Of a stretch of DNA of 64,000 nucleotides, positions 37,041 to 45,526 are shown in pieces (positions within the stretch are counted from its first letter, which is position 1; each line of letters opens with the position of its first letter). Under the pieces are notes generated by a model, which saw only the letters and a program-made list of their open reading frames with translations, did not search any database and was not told where the DNA came from. The stretch is taken from contig NZ_FZOS01000007.1 in NCBI RefSeq assembly GCF_900188165.1, positions 108,972 to 172,971 on the forward strand, given 5' to 3'. The DNA comes from Edaphosphingomonas laterariae. Its GTDB lineage: Bacteria; Pseudomonadota; Alphaproteobacteria; Sphingomonadales; Sphingomonadaceae. The position numbers were made by a program, and so were the translations under genes.

Positions 37041-37047
37041 GTGGTTC

Positions 37048-37075
37048 GGGCGCCGGCGGCCACGCCCCGGCGCCC
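37048..37075 (+). terminator. Terminator-like hairpin after rpmE
   Basis: A perfect 9-bp stem, gggcgccgg/ccggcgccc (37048-37056 and 37067-37075), with a 10-base loop, seven bases after the rpmE stop. Only TTAT follows, so it is a weak intrinsic terminator at best. Confidence 0.55.
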
Positions 37076-37215
37076 TTATCCCCGCGCGCACCGATAACGG
37101 CAGCGCGCGTCGCCCGAGGCATCGGCCCGGCGACACGGCCGGTCGCGATTATCGGCCGGTTCGGAAATCCTTCCGATTTTGACCCTCGACGACACGGCGC
37201 ACAGGCCATAGAGGC

Positions 37216-37575
37216 ATGGCGATGCTTTTGTTCGATCGGCTCTTCAAGACGCTGTTCTGGGTCGCCCTGATCCTCGTTTACACGGCGGCGATTCTTCCGC
37301 CGGCCGAAGCCCCACGGATCACTTCGTGGGACAAGGCCGAACATATGATCGCCTTCTTCACCCTCGCAGCACTCGGCGGCCTCGCCTGGCGACGCGTGCC
37401 ATTGTGGCGAATCGCGGTGATTCTGGCCGGCATCGGCGCGGCGATCGAGTTCACCCAGGCCATTCCGGGGCTGAATCGCGATCCCAGCAGCGCGGATTTC
37501 GTGGCGGATTGCGTCGCGATCGTGGTCGGGCTGGCGCTTGCCGCGCTGCTCCGCGCCCGCCTGTTGCGGGCCTGA
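37216..37575 (+). CDS. VanZ-like membrane protein
   Basis: A 119-residue protein with four predicted membrane helices and the VanZ-like core SWDKAEHMIAFFTLAALGGL, AAIEFTQAIPGLNRDPSSAD and FVADCVAIVVGLALA. The conserved charged residues (D and H after the first helix, E and Q in the third) are present. The founding member gives slight teicoplanin resistance, but most homologues have no known role. An ATG two codons downstream is an equal start candidate. Confidence 0.85.
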   Translation: MAMLLFDRLFKTLFWVALILVYTAAILPPAEAPRITSWDKAEHMIAFFTLAALGGLAWRRVPLWRIAVILAGIGAAIEFTQAIPGLNRDPSSADFVADCVAIVVGLALAALLRARLLRA

Positions 37576-37611
37576 AGCGACCCTCGCGATTATTCGCTTG
37601 TTCGCAAAACA

Positions 37612-37639
37612 TTAACCATGCCAGATTAACCCCGGTTAA
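37612..37639. promoter_or_regulatory. Three TTAA boxes, CtrA-like half sites
   Basis: TTAACCAT (37612-37619), TTAACC (37626-37631) and GTTAAC (37635-37640) cluster about 60-85 bases upstream of the small zinc-ribbon gene at 37699. TTAACCAT matches the half site reported for the alphaproteobacterial cell-cycle regulator CtrA, but the spacing is not the classical TTAA-N7-TTAA. Confidence 0.3.
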
Positions 37640-37698
37640 CGAGCAGCCGTCTCGCCGGGGCGTGGGGACGCATCGGCGGGCGGCCAAGAGGGGTCGTC

Positions 37699-37890
37699 AT
37701 GTCTTTATTGTGCCGGCTGGGGCATCATCGCAGCGAAGCGCCCGGCGTGTGGAATGATGGATTATATTTCGGGCGCTGTGGCCGTTGCGGCGAACAATTG
37801 ATCCGCCGGCCCGATCAGGCCTGGACCCGCGTTCCGCAGGATTATGTGGTCGTGTGGGCCGATCGCCGCCCGCAACCGACGGCGCGCTAA
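37699..37890 (+). CDS. Small zinc-ribbon-like protein (63 aa)
   Basis: A 63-residue protein starting MSLLCRLGHHRSEAPGVW, with CRLGHH near the N-terminus and CGRCG in the middle. These Cys and His could bind one zinc ion. Conserved-looking aromatic segments (NDGLYFGRCGRCGEQLIRR and PQDYVVVWADR) suggest a real folded domain rather than a chance frame. I recognise it only as a type of short protein seen in sphingomonads; the function is unknown. It is preceded by a TTAA-box cluster. Confidence 0.8.
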   Translation: MSLLCRLGHHRSEAPGVWNDGLYFGRCGRCGEQLIRRPDQAWTRVPQDYVVVWADRRPQPTAR

Positions 37891-38012
37891 ACCTTCCACC
37901 CGGAATCGCTACTTAGGGCACTCGGCCCGACTGTGTCGGCGCGAACGCTCTAAGCTTTGGGTCTACAGCGTTTTTCGAGTCAGCAGGTGATCCTACCTGC
38001 CTGGAAAGCACC

Positions 38013-38438
38013 CTAAGGTATGCCTGCGGCCTCGCGGCGGGCCTGTTCGCGTTCCTCGCGCGCCTGGCGCATCAACTGCTGCATGCAGCCGGTGGCGCCG
38101 CCCGATCCCACCGGCGAACAGCTGTTGGGGGTGCCGATCCGGCTGACATATTCCAGCTGGCGCACGGTGTTCGACCATGCCTGCTGGGCGGGCTCGGCCT
38201 TCTTGCCGCGAAAGCGCTTGGGCACGCGATAGCGCTCGCTCTCCGGCTCGCGGCCGCAGACGACGATCTCGTCGGTGGAGCTGCGCGGGCAGGGATCATC
38301 GCCATAGACGACCAGCGCGGACACCTTTTCCGGCGGTGTCGCGGCGGGAGTCGCGGCGGCATCGTCGGGCGTCTGTGCGTGGGCTGTGCCGGCAAGCAGC
38401 CCGGCACATAATAAAGCGCTCGCGAATCTGCGCAGCAT
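38013..38438 (-). CDS. Exported Cys-motif protein, paralogue A
   Basis: A 141-residue exported protein. The signal peptide LRRFASALLCAGLLAGTAHA is followed by an Ala/Pro-rich linker and a conserved block: YGDDPCPRSSTDEIVVC, ERYRVPKRFRG, LEYVSRIGTPNSCSPVGSGG and ATGC, with four Cys likely forming two disulfides, then a highly charged C-terminal helix rich in Arg and Glu. The ATG at 38438 has GGGGA about eight bases upstream. The neighbouring gene encodes the same block. No function is known. Confidence 0.82.
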   Translation of the reverse strand: MLRRFASALLCAGLLAGTAHAQTPDDAAATPAATPPEKVSALVVYGDDPCPRSSTDEIVVCGREPESERYRVPKRFRGKKAEPAQQAWSNTVRQLEYVSRIGTPNSCSPVGSGGATGCMQQLMRQAREEREQARREAAGIP

Positions 38439-38503
38439 CAATTCATCCCCGGATCGTCGGAATGGCATTCAGACCATGCCGCGCCTGACGCTGGCCTGAA
38501 CGG

Positions 38504-38887
38504 TCAGAATTCGATGCCGGCCTTGTCGCCGCGCGCCTCGCGTTCCTCGCGCGCCTTGCGCGCCAGTTCGCGATAGCAGCCCGATGCGCCGCCCGATCCC
38601 ACCGGCGAACAGCTCATCGCGCCCGATGCGCCGACATATTCCAGGCTCTTGGCGCGATCGCCCCAGCGCGCGGCCGCCGCCTCGCCCGATTCGCCGCGCA
38701 GTTCCTCGGGAATGCGATAGCGTTCATTTTCCGGGGCGCGGATGCAGATCGTGTCGCGCGGGCAGGGATCGCTGCCGAAGACCGTCTTGGTCGGAATGCT
38801 CGACTGGGCGGCGGCGGGCAGCGACGGCAGCGCCGTCGTGACGACAAGGCCAAGAAGGCCGGCGCCGAATGCGGACAACATCTTCAT
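38504..38887 (-). CDS. Exported Cys-motif protein, paralogue B
   Basis: A 127-residue exported protein with the same architecture as the gene 65 bases downstream: signal peptide (MKMLSAFGAGLLGLVVTTAL), FGSDPCPRDTICIRAPENER, YRIPEELRG, LEYVGASGAMSCSPVGSGG, ASGC and a charged end REEREARGDKAGIEF. The ATG at 38887 is seven bases after GGAGG, and the longer frame to 38986 is discarded. The two genes form a tandem family of small periplasmic proteins. Confidence 0.82.
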   Translation of the reverse strand: MKMLSAFGAGLLGLVVTTALPSLPAAAQSSIPTKTVFGSDPCPRDTICIRAPENERYRIPEELRGESGEAAAARWGDRAKSLEYVGASGAMSCSPVGSGGASGCYRELARKAREEREARGDKAGIEF

Positions 38888-38949
38888 ATGCCGTGGCCTC
38901 CTGCCTTCATTGCGGGACAACGCCCCTGTCGTCCCTGCGTAACCCGGTT

Positions 38950-39474
38950 TCACAACTTCTTCGACAGCGCGATCGCCGCACGGCATCCCAGCCGGATGGC
39001 GCCCGAAAGCAGAGGATAAGCGGGTGCTTCCTCCGCTCCATGCGCGATCGCAATGTCGCGATGTTCGGCCTCCTCGGCGCGGAACTCCGCAATCGCCTCG
39101 GCGAGCTCGGGGTCGCTGTCACCCAGCTCGTCCAGCTGCTCGCCATAATGGCGGTCGATCTCGGTCTCGATTGCGGCGGTGCATGCCATCGCCGCCTTGG
39201 GCCCGATCAGCGCGGTGGCCGCGCCCAGCGCGAAGCCGGCGACATTCCACAGCGGTTGCAGCGCCGTCGGCCGCACGCCGCGTTCGGCGATCATCGCGTC
39301 GAAACGCTGGCGGTGTCGCTCCTCCTGCTGCGCCATGCGGGCGATCAGCCGGTTGCCGGGCGCATGATCGCCCATCACCGCAAGCTGGCCCGCATAGATG
39401 CGGGTTGCGCCATATTCACCGGCCTGATCGACGCGGAGCATCGCGGCACGGGCTTTTTCGGCGGGCGGGATCAT
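38950..39474 (-). CDS. coq7: Coq7-type demethoxyubiquinone hydroxylase
   Basis: A 174-residue di-iron monooxygenase of ubiquinone synthesis. Iron-ligand motifs are visible: LRVDQAGEYGATRIYAGQ (first Glu), QQEERHRQRF (ExxH), ETEIDRHYGEQL and FRAEEAEHRDIA (second ExxH). The ATG at 39474 overlaps the dsbB stop (ATGA), so the pair is translated together. The frame continues upstream but only as a shadow of dsbB. Confidence 0.95.
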   Translation of the reverse strand: MIPPAEKARAAMLRVDQAGEYGATRIYAGQLAVMGDHAPGNRLIARMAQQEERHRQRFDAMIAERGVRPTALQPLWNVAGFALGAATALIGPKAAMACTAAIETEIDRHYGEQLDELGDSDPELAEAIAEFRAEEAEHRDIAIAHGAEEAPAYPLLSGAIRLGCRAAIALSKKL

Positions 39475-39932
39475 TTGGCGCGCTTCAGGCATAGCGCCAA
39501 TATAGTCGCTCCGCCGGCAAGGGAAATGATCGCGTTCCATCCGGCGAGCGAAATGCCGAACAGCTGCCACTGCACCTCGTCGCAACGGACCAGCGGCGCG
39601 GACATGATATCCGCCAGCACGTCGCCCGATCCGCCGATCGAGCTGCACTGGGTCAACCCTTCCCACCAGCCATATTCGACACCGGCATGGAAGGCGCCGA
39701 TCGCGCCGCTGGCTATGATCGCGATGCCGGCAAGGATGGTGAGCGGGCGTGCGGCCGAAGCCACGGCGAAGGCCAGCAGGGCCAGCACGATGGCGGCATA
39801 ATGGGGCCAGCGCTGCCAGTGGCACATTTCGCAAGGGTAAAGCCCGCCAATATATTGCGAGCCGAGCGCGCCAGCCATCAGGGCGGTTGGCAGAAGAAGC
39901 GCGAACAGGCGCGCGGTGGCAAGTCGGGTCAT
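39471..39932 (-). CDS. dsbB: DsbB-family disulfide bond formation protein
   Basis: A 153-residue inner-membrane protein that passes electrons from periplasmic disulfide formation to quinone. It has four membrane helices, the first Cys pair in GGLYPCEMCHWQRWPHYAA and the second pair in TQCSSIGG...VRCDEVQW. Its partnership with quinone makes the overlap with coq7 sensible. Confidence 0.93.
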   Translation of the reverse strand: MTRLATARLFALLLPTALMAGALGSQYIGGLYPCEMCHWQRWPHYAAIVLALLAFAVASAARPLTILAGIAIIASGAIGAFHAGVEYGWWEGLTQCSSIGGSGDVLADIMSAPLVRCDEVQWQLFGISLAGWNAIISLAGGATILALCLKRAK

Positions 39933-39960
39933 AAAGGGTGGATAGCCCCGAAACGATCAC

Positions 39961-39991
39961 CCGTCACCCCGGCAGCGGGCCGGGATGACGG
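39961..39991. repeat. Intergenic palindrome (REP-like) between ctpA and dsbB
   Basis: A 13-bp stem with one mismatch (39961-39973 with 39979-39991) around a 5-base loop, reading ccgtcaccccggc on one arm. Palindromes of this gtcaccccgg...ccgggatgac type are common intergenic repeats in alphaproteobacteria. It lies 15 bases beyond the ctpA stop and may serve as its terminator. Confidence 0.5.
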
Positions 39992-40005
39992 GAAAGGAAA
40001 TGCGC

Positions 40006-41349
40006 TTATCGCTTGCCGCCCTTCGCGCCGCCGGCGGCGGCCGTCACCACGGCGGGCTTGCCCAGCCGCGCGATCGCCTTGACCGCATAATCGAGCTGGA
40101 AGTCCTCGACCCCCGCTTTCTCAAGCTGGGTCGCGGTCTGGATGAAGCGCGGATCGGCCTTGGTGTCGTCCTCAAGCACGCTGTCGTCCACCTTGGCCTC
40201 GTTGATCAGGTGGCGGCGCAGATCGGCTTCGCGCAGGCGCGGGCGATCCTTGAAGTCGGGGTCGGAAAGCTGGGGCACCTTGATGTCGGGCTGGATGCCG
40301 CCTTCCTGCACCGAGCGGCCCGAAGGGGTGAAATAGCGCGCCGTCGTCAGCCGCAGCGCCGATTCCTCGGTCAGCGGCAACAGCGTCTGCACCGATCCCT
40401 TGCCGAAGCTGCGTTCGCCCATCACCAGCCCGCGCCGGTGATCCTGCAACGCGCCGGCGACGATTTCGGCGGCCGAGGCCGAACCGGCGTCGATCAGCAC
40501 CACGACTGGCAGGCCATGGGCGAAATCGCCGGGGCGGGCATACCAGCGTTCGATGTCCGATTTCTCGCGGCCGCGCTGCGATACGATCTCGCCACGGTCG
40601 AGGAAGGCGTCCGACACCTCGATCGCCTGATCGAGCAGGCCGCCGGGGTTGGAACGGAGGTCGACGACATAGCCGAGCGGCTGGCCGCCCACGGCCTTGT
40701 CGATCGAAACCAGCGCCGCGCGCACCGCTTCGCCGGTCTGCTTGTTGAAGGTGTTGATGTTGATCACGCCGACGCGATCCTTCACCTCCCACTTGACCGG
40801 CTTCAGCGTGATGATCTCACGCGTCAGCGTCACGTCGAACGGCTTGTCGCGGCCGGGACGGACGATCGTCAGCTTGACGGTGGTGCCCGGCTTGCCACGC
40901 ATCTGGTCCACCGCCTCGTCCAGCGTGCCGCCATAGATCAGCTTGCCGTCGAGGTGGGTGATATAGTCGCCCGCCTTCAGGCCGGCCTTGAACGCCGGCG
41001 TATCCTCGGTCGGCGTGATGATCTTGACCGCGCCGTCCTCCATCGAAACGGTCAGGCCAAGGCCGCCATAAGCGCCGTCGGTCTGCGTCCGCAGATTCTG
41101 ATAGTCGCGCGAATCGAGATAGGAGCTGTGCGGATCGAGGCTGGCGAGCATCCCGTCGATCGCGCCCTTGATCAGCGTCTTGTCGTCCACCTTGTCGACA
41201 TATTCGGATCGCACGCGATCGAACACGCTCATGAACTGGTCCATCTCGCGGAAGGTTTCCGCCTCGGTCGCGCCGATCGCGGATGTCATCGCCGGAACCA
41301 GCGCAACGGCGCTGACAAGCAGAGCGGAACGCAACAATAATCTGGCCAT
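40006..41349 (-). CDS. ctpA: Carboxy-terminal processing protease, S41 family
   Basis: A 447-residue periplasmic serine protease. A signal peptide (LLLRSALLVSAVALVPAMTS) is followed by the GAIDGMLASLDPHSSYLD block, a PDZ domain (GLGLTVSMEDGAVKIITP), and the catalytic core with Ser in DAGSASAAEIVAGALQDH and Lys in RSFGKGSVQTLLPL (about residues 285 and 315). The C-terminal tail is Lys/Gly-rich (AGGAKGGKR). The ATG at 41349 is chosen for its signal peptide. It is last in the proA-to-ctpA block, downstream of the envC-like gene, with which it often acts in cell-wall turnover. Confidence 0.94.
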   Translation of the reverse strand: MARLLLRSALLVSAVALVPAMTSAIGATEAETFREMDQFMSVFDRVRSEYVDKVDDKTLIKGAIDGMLASLDPHSSYLDSRDYQNLRTQTDGAYGGLGLTVSMEDGAVKIITPTEDTPAFKAGLKAGDYITHLDGKLIYGGTLDEAVDQMRGKPGTTVKLTIVRPGRDKPFDVTLTREIITLKPVKWEVKDRVGVININTFNKQTGEAVRAALVSIDKAVGGQPLGYVVDLRSNPGGLLDQAIEVSDAFLDRGEIVSQRGREKSDIERWYARPGDFAHGLPVVVLIDAGSASAAEIVAGALQDHRRGLVMGERSFGKGSVQTLLPLTEESALRLTTARYFTPSGRSVQEGGIQPDIKVPQLSDPDFKDRPRLREADLRRHLINEAKVDDSVLEDDTKADPRFIQTATQLEKAGVEDFQLDYAVKAIARLGKPAVVTAAAGGAKGGKR

Positions 41350-41491
41350 CGACAAGGTGCCTTCGCTGAATTTGGCCGTCACGTTACAGCTTTTCCGGTG
41401 GCCGCAATAGGGGCGCTGGTCGAAAAGCCCGGGACGATCCAGGGTCGGTGATTCGGGATGAAGTGGGGATGAACAACGGCCGCCATGCGCC

Positions 41492-42679
41492 TCAGGTCCG
41501 GCCGAGCAGGGGCACGATGTCGACGGGTTCGCCGTTGCGCCGCAGTTCGATGGTGACGCCGGCGGGGCCGCCATGGGCGCGGCCCAGCGGGCTGCCCTGA
41601 TCCACCGCCTCGCCCACATTGGCGCTCAGCGTGGTCATGCCGGTGACAAGGCTGGTCCAGCCGCCGCCATGTTCGACGATGACGATATTGTCATAGCCAC
41701 GGAACGGCCCGGCATAGGCCACGCGGCCCTGCGCCGGGGCGACGACGAGCGCGTCGGTTTCCGCGCCGATCGTCAGGCCGCGCGCCCGCACGCCCGCTTC
41801 GGAAATCTCGCCCAGCCCCTGCACGAGCTTGCCGTTGACTGGCAGGCGATAGGCCAGCTGCGTCGCGGCGCGGTTCGCTTCGTCCTCGGGCGGCAGTGAC
41901 GCCTGGCCCGGCACAAGCGGGCGGAGCACCGGGCCGGGCAGGGCGGCGAGCCGTTCGCCGACGCTGGCCCGATTGTCGACGCGGCTCATCAGGTCGTTCA
42001 GGCTGCGCGCCTCCTCGCCCAGGGCCAGTGCGCGGTCGGATTGGTTCATCGACGCATCGGTCAGCGCCTGGGCGCGCACCTGCTGCTGGATTTCGAGCGT
42101 GGCGAGCGCGGCGCGTTCCTGCCGCAGCCGGTTGCGGCCGTCGCGCAGATTGGCGGCTGCGGCGTCGGCCTGCCGCTGCAGCCGCACGCCCTGATCGACT
42201 TCGCGGCGCAAATCCGCCGTGCGCTCGTGAATCGCGGGGAGCTGGGTGGCCAGAAGCGCGCGCACATGGACGAGATCGTCGAGCGATCCGGGCTGGACGA
42301 GCGCCAGCACCGGCGGGCGCTGCGCCATCGTCTGCAGTGCCGCGGTCAGGCGGATGATCGGTTGCTGCTGCGCCGCCAGCCGCGCGCGCTGCCCCGAACG
42401 CAGGGCGGCGACGCGTTTCACCTCGGTCTCCGCGCTGCTGATCTCGGCCTCGGCGGCCACCACGCGGGTCGCCACGGCGGCCTTGGCCGCGCGGGCGCGG
42501 GCTGCTTCGTCCAGCGCCTGCGTGGCCTGGCTCTCCAGTTGCACGGCGCGGCGCTCGGCCGCCTCGGCTTCGCGCTGAACCTCGCCCAGCCGGTCGTCGC
42601 CGGCGGGGCCCTGCGCGATCGCCAGCCCCGTGCTCGCGCCCAGCGCGAGGATCGACAGGGTCAGGAACGCGCGGGCCAC
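41492..42679 (-). CDS. EnvC-like murein hydrolase activator (degenerate M23)
   Basis: A 395-residue exported protein. It has a signal peptide, a long coiled coil (about residues 30-245) and a C-terminal LytM/M23 domain (about 270-395). The metal ligands of active M23 peptidases are missing: where an Hx3D would lie the sequence reads GLGEISEAGVRARGL, and the HxH position reads VTIELRRNGEP. This matches EnvC-type proteins, which do not cut peptidoglycan but switch on amidases at division. It lies three bases after rlmH. Confidence 0.9.
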   Translation of the reverse strand: MARAFLTLSILALGASTGLAIAQGPAGDDRLGEVQREAEAAERRAVQLESQATQALDEAARARAAKAAVATRVVAAEAEISSAETEVKRVAALRSGQRARLAAQQQPIIRLTAALQTMAQRPPVLALVQPGSLDDLVHVRALLATQLPAIHERTADLRREVDQGVRLQRQADAAAANLRDGRNRLRQERAALATLEIQQQVRAQALTDASMNQSDRALALGEEARSLNDLMSRVDNRASVGERLAALPGPVLRPLVPGQASLPPEDEANRAATQLAYRLPVNGKLVQGLGEISEAGVRARGLTIGAETDALVVAPAQGRVAYAGPFRGYDNIVIVEHGGGWTSLVTGMTTLSANVGEAVDQGSPLGRAHGGPAGVTIELRRNGEPVDIVPLLGRT

Positions 42680-42682
42680 CGA

Positions 42683-43105
42683 TCAGCCTTCGCGATGATA
42701 AGGGTGGCCGGCGAGGATGCTGGTCGCCCGCCACAATTGTTCGGCCAGCATGGCGCGGGCCAGCATGTGTGGCCAGGTGGCGGCGCCGAAGGCGAGCAGC
42801 AGGTCCGCGCGTTCGCGCTCGGCTGCTTCATGGCCGTCGGCGGCGCCGATCAGGAAACGGACCTCGCGGCGCCCGTCGTCGCGCCAGCGGCCCAGCTTCT
42901 CCGCGAAGGCCAGCGACCCCATTTGCTGGCCTTTTTCGTCGAGGGCGACGAGGATCGCGTCCGTCGCCAGCTCCGGCGCGCGGCCGCCCTTGTCGGGCAG
43001 CTCGGTCACGCGCGTCGGCCAGCTGATCCGCTTCAGATAACGGTCGACCAGTTCAGCCTCGGGGCTGCGGCCGATCTTGCCTCGTGCAACGATGTGCAGC
43101 AGCAA
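42683..43105 (-). CDS. rlmH: 23S rRNA pseudouridine-1915 N3-methyltransferase
   Basis: A 140-residue SPOUT methyltransferase acting on assembled 70S ribosomes. It begins MLLHIVARGKIG, with FLIGAADGHEA as the SAM-binding loop and the C-terminal knot HMLARAMLAEQLWRA and AGHPYHREG. It directly follows rsfS (three bases), a neighbour pair conserved across bacteria. Confidence 0.96.
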   Translation of the reverse strand: MLLHIVARGKIGRSPEAELVDRYLKRISWPTRVTELPDKGGRAPELATDAILVALDEKGQQMGSLAFAEKLGRWRDDGRREVRFLIGAADGHEAAERERADLLLAFGAATWPHMLARAMLAEQLWRATSILAGHPYHREG

Positions 43106-43108
43106 GGA

Positions 43109-43528
43109 TCAGGCTTCACCGGCCGGGGGGGATTCCGCTGCATCCACGACCGGACGGCGCTCTTCTTCAAAGCCCCACATCCGTTCGAGATTGTAGAAGC
43201 TGCGCACTTCGGGGCGGAACAGGTGGACGATCACGTCCCCGGCGTCGATCAGCACCCAGTCGGCGGTCGGCAGCCCTTCAAGCCGGGCGATGCGGCCGGT
43301 TTCCTGCTTGATGCGATCGGCCAGCTTCTGCGCCATCGAAGCCACCTGGCGCGACGAACGGCCGCTCGCGATCACCATGTGATCGGCGATGCTGCTCTTG
43401 CCGGCTAGCGGGATCGAGACGGTTTCGACGGCTTGGTCGTCGTCGAGCGAGCGGAGCACCAGCTGATGCAGCACGGCGGACGGCTCGGGTTCGTTGGTGC
43501 CCGGAAGGGCGGCGGTACTGGCGGGCAA
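43109..43528 (-). CDS. rsfS: Ribosomal silencing factor RsfS
   Basis: A 139-residue factor that binds L14 and blocks subunit joining when nutrients are short. It has SLDDDQAVETVSIPLAGKSS, IADHMVIASGRSSRQV, EGLPTADWVLIDAGDVIVHL and PEVRSFYNLERMWG, the RsfS signatures. No ATG fits; I choose the TTG at 43528 because AGGAGG lies four bases upstream and homologous sequence starts soon after. The longer frame to 43681 overlaps nadD and is discarded. Confidence 0.92.
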   Translation of the reverse strand: MPASTAALPGTNEPEPSAVLHQLVLRSLDDDQAVETVSIPLAGKSSIADHMVIASGRSSRQVASMAQKLADRIKQETGRIARLEGLPTADWVLIDAGDVIVHLFRPEVRSFYNLERMWGFEEERRPVVDAAESPPAGEA

Positions 43529-43536
43529 AGTGCCTC

Positions 43537-44181
43537 CTAGTCGATGCACCGGCGCGTCACGGGGTCGCGCAGGGCGTGTTGTTGAAATGCGTGAAACCAA
43601 CCCGGGTTCGTTGCCCGCAAGCGCGTGGCGGATCCGGGGTCGGGGCGAAAGCGCAGCAGCACGAGCGCCGGCGGTCTCCACGTCGTCCAGTTTCGCGCCT
43701 GGCTTGCGGGCCGGACGAAATGCCGCAGCCAGCCCATCGCCCTCGTAGCGTGGGCCTGTCCATCATAGCCGGGACGGGCGATGACGGCAATCGGAACCGT
43801 CCGCGCGATCTTCCGCCAGTCGCGCCAGCGGTGGAACTGGACGAGATTGTCCGATCCCATCAGCCAGATGAAGCGGCGATGCGGGTATAGCCGGACGAGC
43901 CGGGCAAGCGTTTCGGCGGTGTAGCGGGTGCCCAGCCGGCGTTCGATCGCGGTGGCGCGAATCGGTGCGCGGCGGGCCATGGCACGGGCGCTGGCGAAGC
44001 GGGCGGCTAGCGGCGCCATATCGTGCGCGCCGTCCTTCAGCGGATTGCCGGGCGATACCAGCCACCAGGCCTCGTCGAGCGCCAGCGCGTCGATGGCGGC
44101 AAGCGTCACCCGCCGATGGGCGCGGTGCGCCGGATTGAACGAGCCGCCGAGCAGGCCGGTGGCGATCCGGCTTTTGCTCAA
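43537..44181 (-). CDS. nadD: Nicotinate-nucleotide adenylyltransferase
   Basis: About 214 residues. NadD makes deamido-NAD from nicotinate mononucleotide. The nucleotidyltransferase motif [16 protein letters not shown] lies at the N-terminus, with [11 protein letters not shown] and [16 protein letters not shown] further on. The start is uncertain: a TTG at 44181 overlaps the proA stop (TTGA) and gives a family-like N-terminus, while an ATG at 44214 would add 11 residues and overlap proA by 37 bases. The place between proA and rsfS is conserved in many bacteria. Confidence 0.92.
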   Translation of the reverse strand: MSKSRIATGLLGGSFNPAHRAHRRVTLAAIDALALDEAWWLVSPGNPLKDGAHDMAPLAARFASARAMARRAPIRATAIERRLGTRYTAETLARLVRLYPHRRFIWLMGSDNLVQFHRWRDWRKIARTVPIAVIARPGYDGQAHATRAMGWLRHFVRPASQARNWTTWRPPALVLLRFRPDPGSATRLRATNPGWFHAFQQHALRDPVTRRCID

Positions 44182-45464
44182 GGCCGCGTCTGTCCTGTGC
44201 CGCGGACCACCCATTTATAGGTCGTCAGCCCTTCCAGCGCGACCGGGCCGCGGGCGTGGAGACGCCCCGTGGAGATGCCGATTTCCGCCCCCAGCCCGAA
44301 TTCCCCGCCATCGGCGAACTGGGTGGAGGCGTTCCACATCACGATCGCCGAATCGACTTCGGCGAGGAAGCGTTCGGCCACCTCGGCGTCCTCGGTGACG
44401 ATCGCGTCGGTGTGGTGGGAGGCGTGGTCGGCGATGTGGCTGATCGCCTCGCCGACGCCGTCGACGAACTTGATCGAGCAGATGCCGTCGAGATACTCCG
44501 TGTCCCAATCCTCCTCCCCGGCGGGCAGGATACGCGGGTCGAGCGACTGGATTTCGGACGTGCCGCGCAGCTCGCAGCCGGCATCGAGCAGGTTGGCGAG
44601 GATCGGGCGGGGATCGGCGAAAGCACGGTCGACTAGCAGGGTTTCGGTCGCGCCGCAGACGCCGGTGCGGCGCATCTTGGCATTGACCGCGAGCGCCGCC
44701 GCCTTGGCCGGATCGGCCGCGCCGTCGATATAGGTGTGGTTGATCCCGTCGAGATGGGCGAGCACCGGCACGCGGGCTTCGGACTGGACGCGCGCCACCA
44801 GCGATTTACCGCCGCGCGGCACGATGATGTCGATCAGCCCGGTGGCCTTGAGCATGGCGCCCACCGCCGCGCGATCGGTGACGGGCACGAGCTGGATCGC
44901 ATCTTCGGGCAGGCCGGCGGCGCGCAGCCCTTCGAGCAGGGCGGCGTGGATCGCGCGGCTGCTTTCGATCGCTTCGGATCCGCCGCGCAGGATCGCGGCA
45001 TTGCCGGCCATCAGCGAGAGCGCGCCGGCATCGGCCGTCACATTGGGCCGGCTTTCGTAGATGATGCCGATCACGCCGAGCGGCACGCGCACCCGGCTGA
45101 GTTCGAGCCCGTTGGGCCGGGTGGCGACATCCATCACCTTGCCGACCGGATCGTCGAGCCCGGCCACTGCTTCCAGCCCGGCGGCGATGCCGGCCAGCCG
45201 TGCGGGATCGAGCTTGAGCCGATCGAGCATCGCCGGCGACAGGCCGTTCGCCTGCCCGCGCGCCATATCGGCGGCATTGGCGGCAAGGATCGCGGCTTCG
45301 CCCGTCCGCAGCGCGGCGGCTGCGGCGCGGAGCGCATCGGCCTTCACCCCGGTCGGCGTGCGCGCCAGCACGGCGGCGGCGGCGCGCGCACGGCGCCCCA
45401 TGTCGAAGATCAGCGCGTCGGCATCGACGGCGGGAACGGACGGGGCGGGGGCGGCACTGGTCAT
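44178..45464 (-). CDS. proA: Gamma-glutamyl phosphate reductase
   Basis: A 428-residue NADPH enzyme of proline synthesis that makes glutamate semialdehyde. It has [44 protein letters not shown] and the catalytic Cys region [16 protein letters not shown]. It starts the minus-strand block proA-nadD-rsfS-rlmH-envC-ctpA and is divergent from the DUF3667 gene with 62 bases between. No proB is in the window. Confidence 0.97.
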   Translation of the reverse strand: MTSAAPAPSVPAVDADALIFDMGRRARAAAAVLARTPTGVKADALRAAAAALRTGEAAILAANAADMARGQANGLSPAMLDRLKLDPARLAGIAAGLEAVAGLDDPVGKVMDVATRPNGLELSRVRVPLGVIGIIYESRPNVTADAGALSLMAGNAAILRGGSEAIESSRAIHAALLEGLRAAGLPEDAIQLVPVTDRAAVGAMLKATGLIDIIVPRGGKSLVARVQSEARVPVLAHLDGINHTYIDGAADPAKAAALAVNAKMRRTGVCGATETLLVDRAFADPRPILANLLDAGCELRGTSEIQSLDPRILPAGEEDWDTEYLDGICSIKFVDGVGEAISHIADHASHHTDAIVTEDAEVAERFLAEVDSAIVMWNASTQFADGGEFGLGAEIGISTGRLHARGPVALEGLTTYKWVVRGTGQTRP

Positions 45465-45526
45465 GATCCGCCGCCCCTATCACGTCCCCCCTCGCTTCGC
45501 CACGCCCACGCGGTTATCCTCTGGGT

